Program-made: the position numbers and the translations under genes
The notes under the pieces: model-generated
What the model was told of the DNA's origin: nothing
Database searches by the model: none
Seen by the model: only the letters and a program-made list of their open reading frames with translations
From: Oleispira sp964022115
Lineage (GTDB): Bacteria; Pseudomonadota; Gammaproteobacteria; Pseudomonadales; Oceanobacteraceae
Direction: 5' to 3'
Length of the DNA: 6,858 nucleotides
Assembly (NCBI GenBank): GCA_964022115.1
Contig: CAXIBC010000127.1
Coordinates: forward strand, 1-6,858
Part shown: positions 6,586 through 6,858 of the stretch, piece by piece
Numbering within the stretch: the first letter of the stretch is position 1
How the letters are laid out: each line of letters starts with the position of its first letter

Positions 6586-6614
6586 AGTATAGTGCGAATC
6601 AGATAGAGTGTGAA
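6586..6614 (-). promoter_or_regulatory. Sigma-70-type promoter for the hybrid kinase
   Basis: On the minus strand TTCACA (6609-6614, five of six matches to TTGACA) and TATACT (6586-6591, five of six to TATAAT) are separated by exactly 17 bases. This is the best promoter in the window. Transcription would start near 6579, giving a leader of about 98 bases before the kinase ATG. The promoter lies between the stop of the LrgB-like gene and the kinase, which argues that the kinase is transcribed independently of that gene. Confidence 0.6.
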
Positions 6615-6673
6615 TCTACCAAAGTATCATTAATTATAACGATATCATAAAGCAGCTTAAAGAACCCTAAGGC

Positions 6674-6858
6674 TTATAGCAGCCAGGGTAATATTAACGC
6701 GTGCAGACTGGCGGTGAGTGTCATGGCCATGGCAGAGTAAGCTGCATATTCTTGGCCGAGCTCAATGGCTCTGCTGGTGCCGACTGCATGAGCACATACC
6801 CCTAGGGCTGTGCCAGTCGATTGAGGCCCGGCTAGACGTAATGACTTGAGTAAAGGTG
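6674..6858 (-). CDS. LrgB/YohK-family membrane protein, C-terminal 60 residues (5' end outside window)
   Basis: Only the last 60 residues are in the window, starting PLLKSLRLAG and ending at TAA (6674-6676). The segment ALGVCAHAVGTSRAIELGQE (17-36), followed by a small-residue helix AAYSAMAMTLTASLHALILP (38-57), matches the C-terminus of LrgB/YohK/CidB proteins (typically A-H-x-x-G-T-A/S-R-A-x-E). These are multi-pass inner-membrane proteins that usually pair with an LrgA/YohJ partner. Proposed roles are holin-like control of murein hydrolases and export of small metabolites, including glycolate or pyruvate in some relatives. The partner gene, if any, would lie beyond the right edge. The gap to the kinase is 192 bases and contains the kinase promoter; I see no clear terminator in it. 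Confidence 0.85.
   Translation of the reverse strand, partial: PLLKSLRLAGPQSTGTALGVCAHAVGTSRAIELGQEYAAYSAMAMTLTASLHALILPWLL

Noticed and set aside
1..6858. tRNA or rRNA genes, CRISPR arrays, insertion sequences or attachment sites
   Set aside because: No CCA-ended cloverleaf, regularly spaced repeats, transposase motifs or terminal inverted repeats were seen in any part of the window.

Overview
The window looks like a chromosomal segment of a gammaproteobacterium, probably a marine or Oceanospirillales-like lineage. The main evidence is gene order: nudE is divergent from a yrfG-hslR-hslO-pckA run. This is the arrangement known from the Escherichia coli nudE-igaA-yrfG-hslR-hslO-pckA region, but igaA, an enterobacterial gene, is absent. 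Base composition is moderately AT-rich by eye. The genus cannot be fixed from this sequence alone.

Layout. Positions 1-1064 (minus) hold the N-terminal two thirds of ATP-dependent PEP carboxykinase. Positions 1065-1383 are a 319-base non-coding region with a probable pckA promoter, two small palindromes, a strong hairpin whose T-tract faces the plus strand, and one copy of a 16-base direct repeat whose partner lies in the end of hslO. Positions 1384-3377 (minus) are a tight three-gene operon: a HAD-family GMP/IMP nucleotidase (yrfG), the heat-shock ribosome-rescue protein Hsp15 (hslR) and the redox chaperone Hsp33 (hslO). The genes are joined by a 1-base stop/start overlap and a 3-base gap. 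A 67-base divergent spacer separates this operon from nudE (3445-3999, plus), a Nudix hydrolase of ADP-linked nucleotides that ends in a probable terminator. Convergent to nudE is an 815-residue membrane hybrid histidine kinase (4034-6481, minus) with two PAS-like regions and a C-terminal receiver. Upstream of it are a good sigma-70 promoter and a 29-codon reading frame whose stop codon overlaps the kinase start. The right edge (6674-6858, minus) holds the last 60 residues of an LrgB/YohK-family membrane protein.

Functionally, the left half combines gluconeogenesis (PckA), nucleotide housekeeping (YrfG, NudE) and protein/ribosome quality control under heat and oxidative stress (Hsp15, Hsp33). 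The right half is a sensory kinase with no response regulator or Hpt gene in view. Most of the window is ordinary conserved core genome, and I see no clear evidence of a previously undescribed multi-gene system. The points most worth checking are the upstream reading frame coupled to the kinase, the wrongly oriented terminator-like hairpin between hslO and pckA, and the direct repeat spanning the hslO 3' end.
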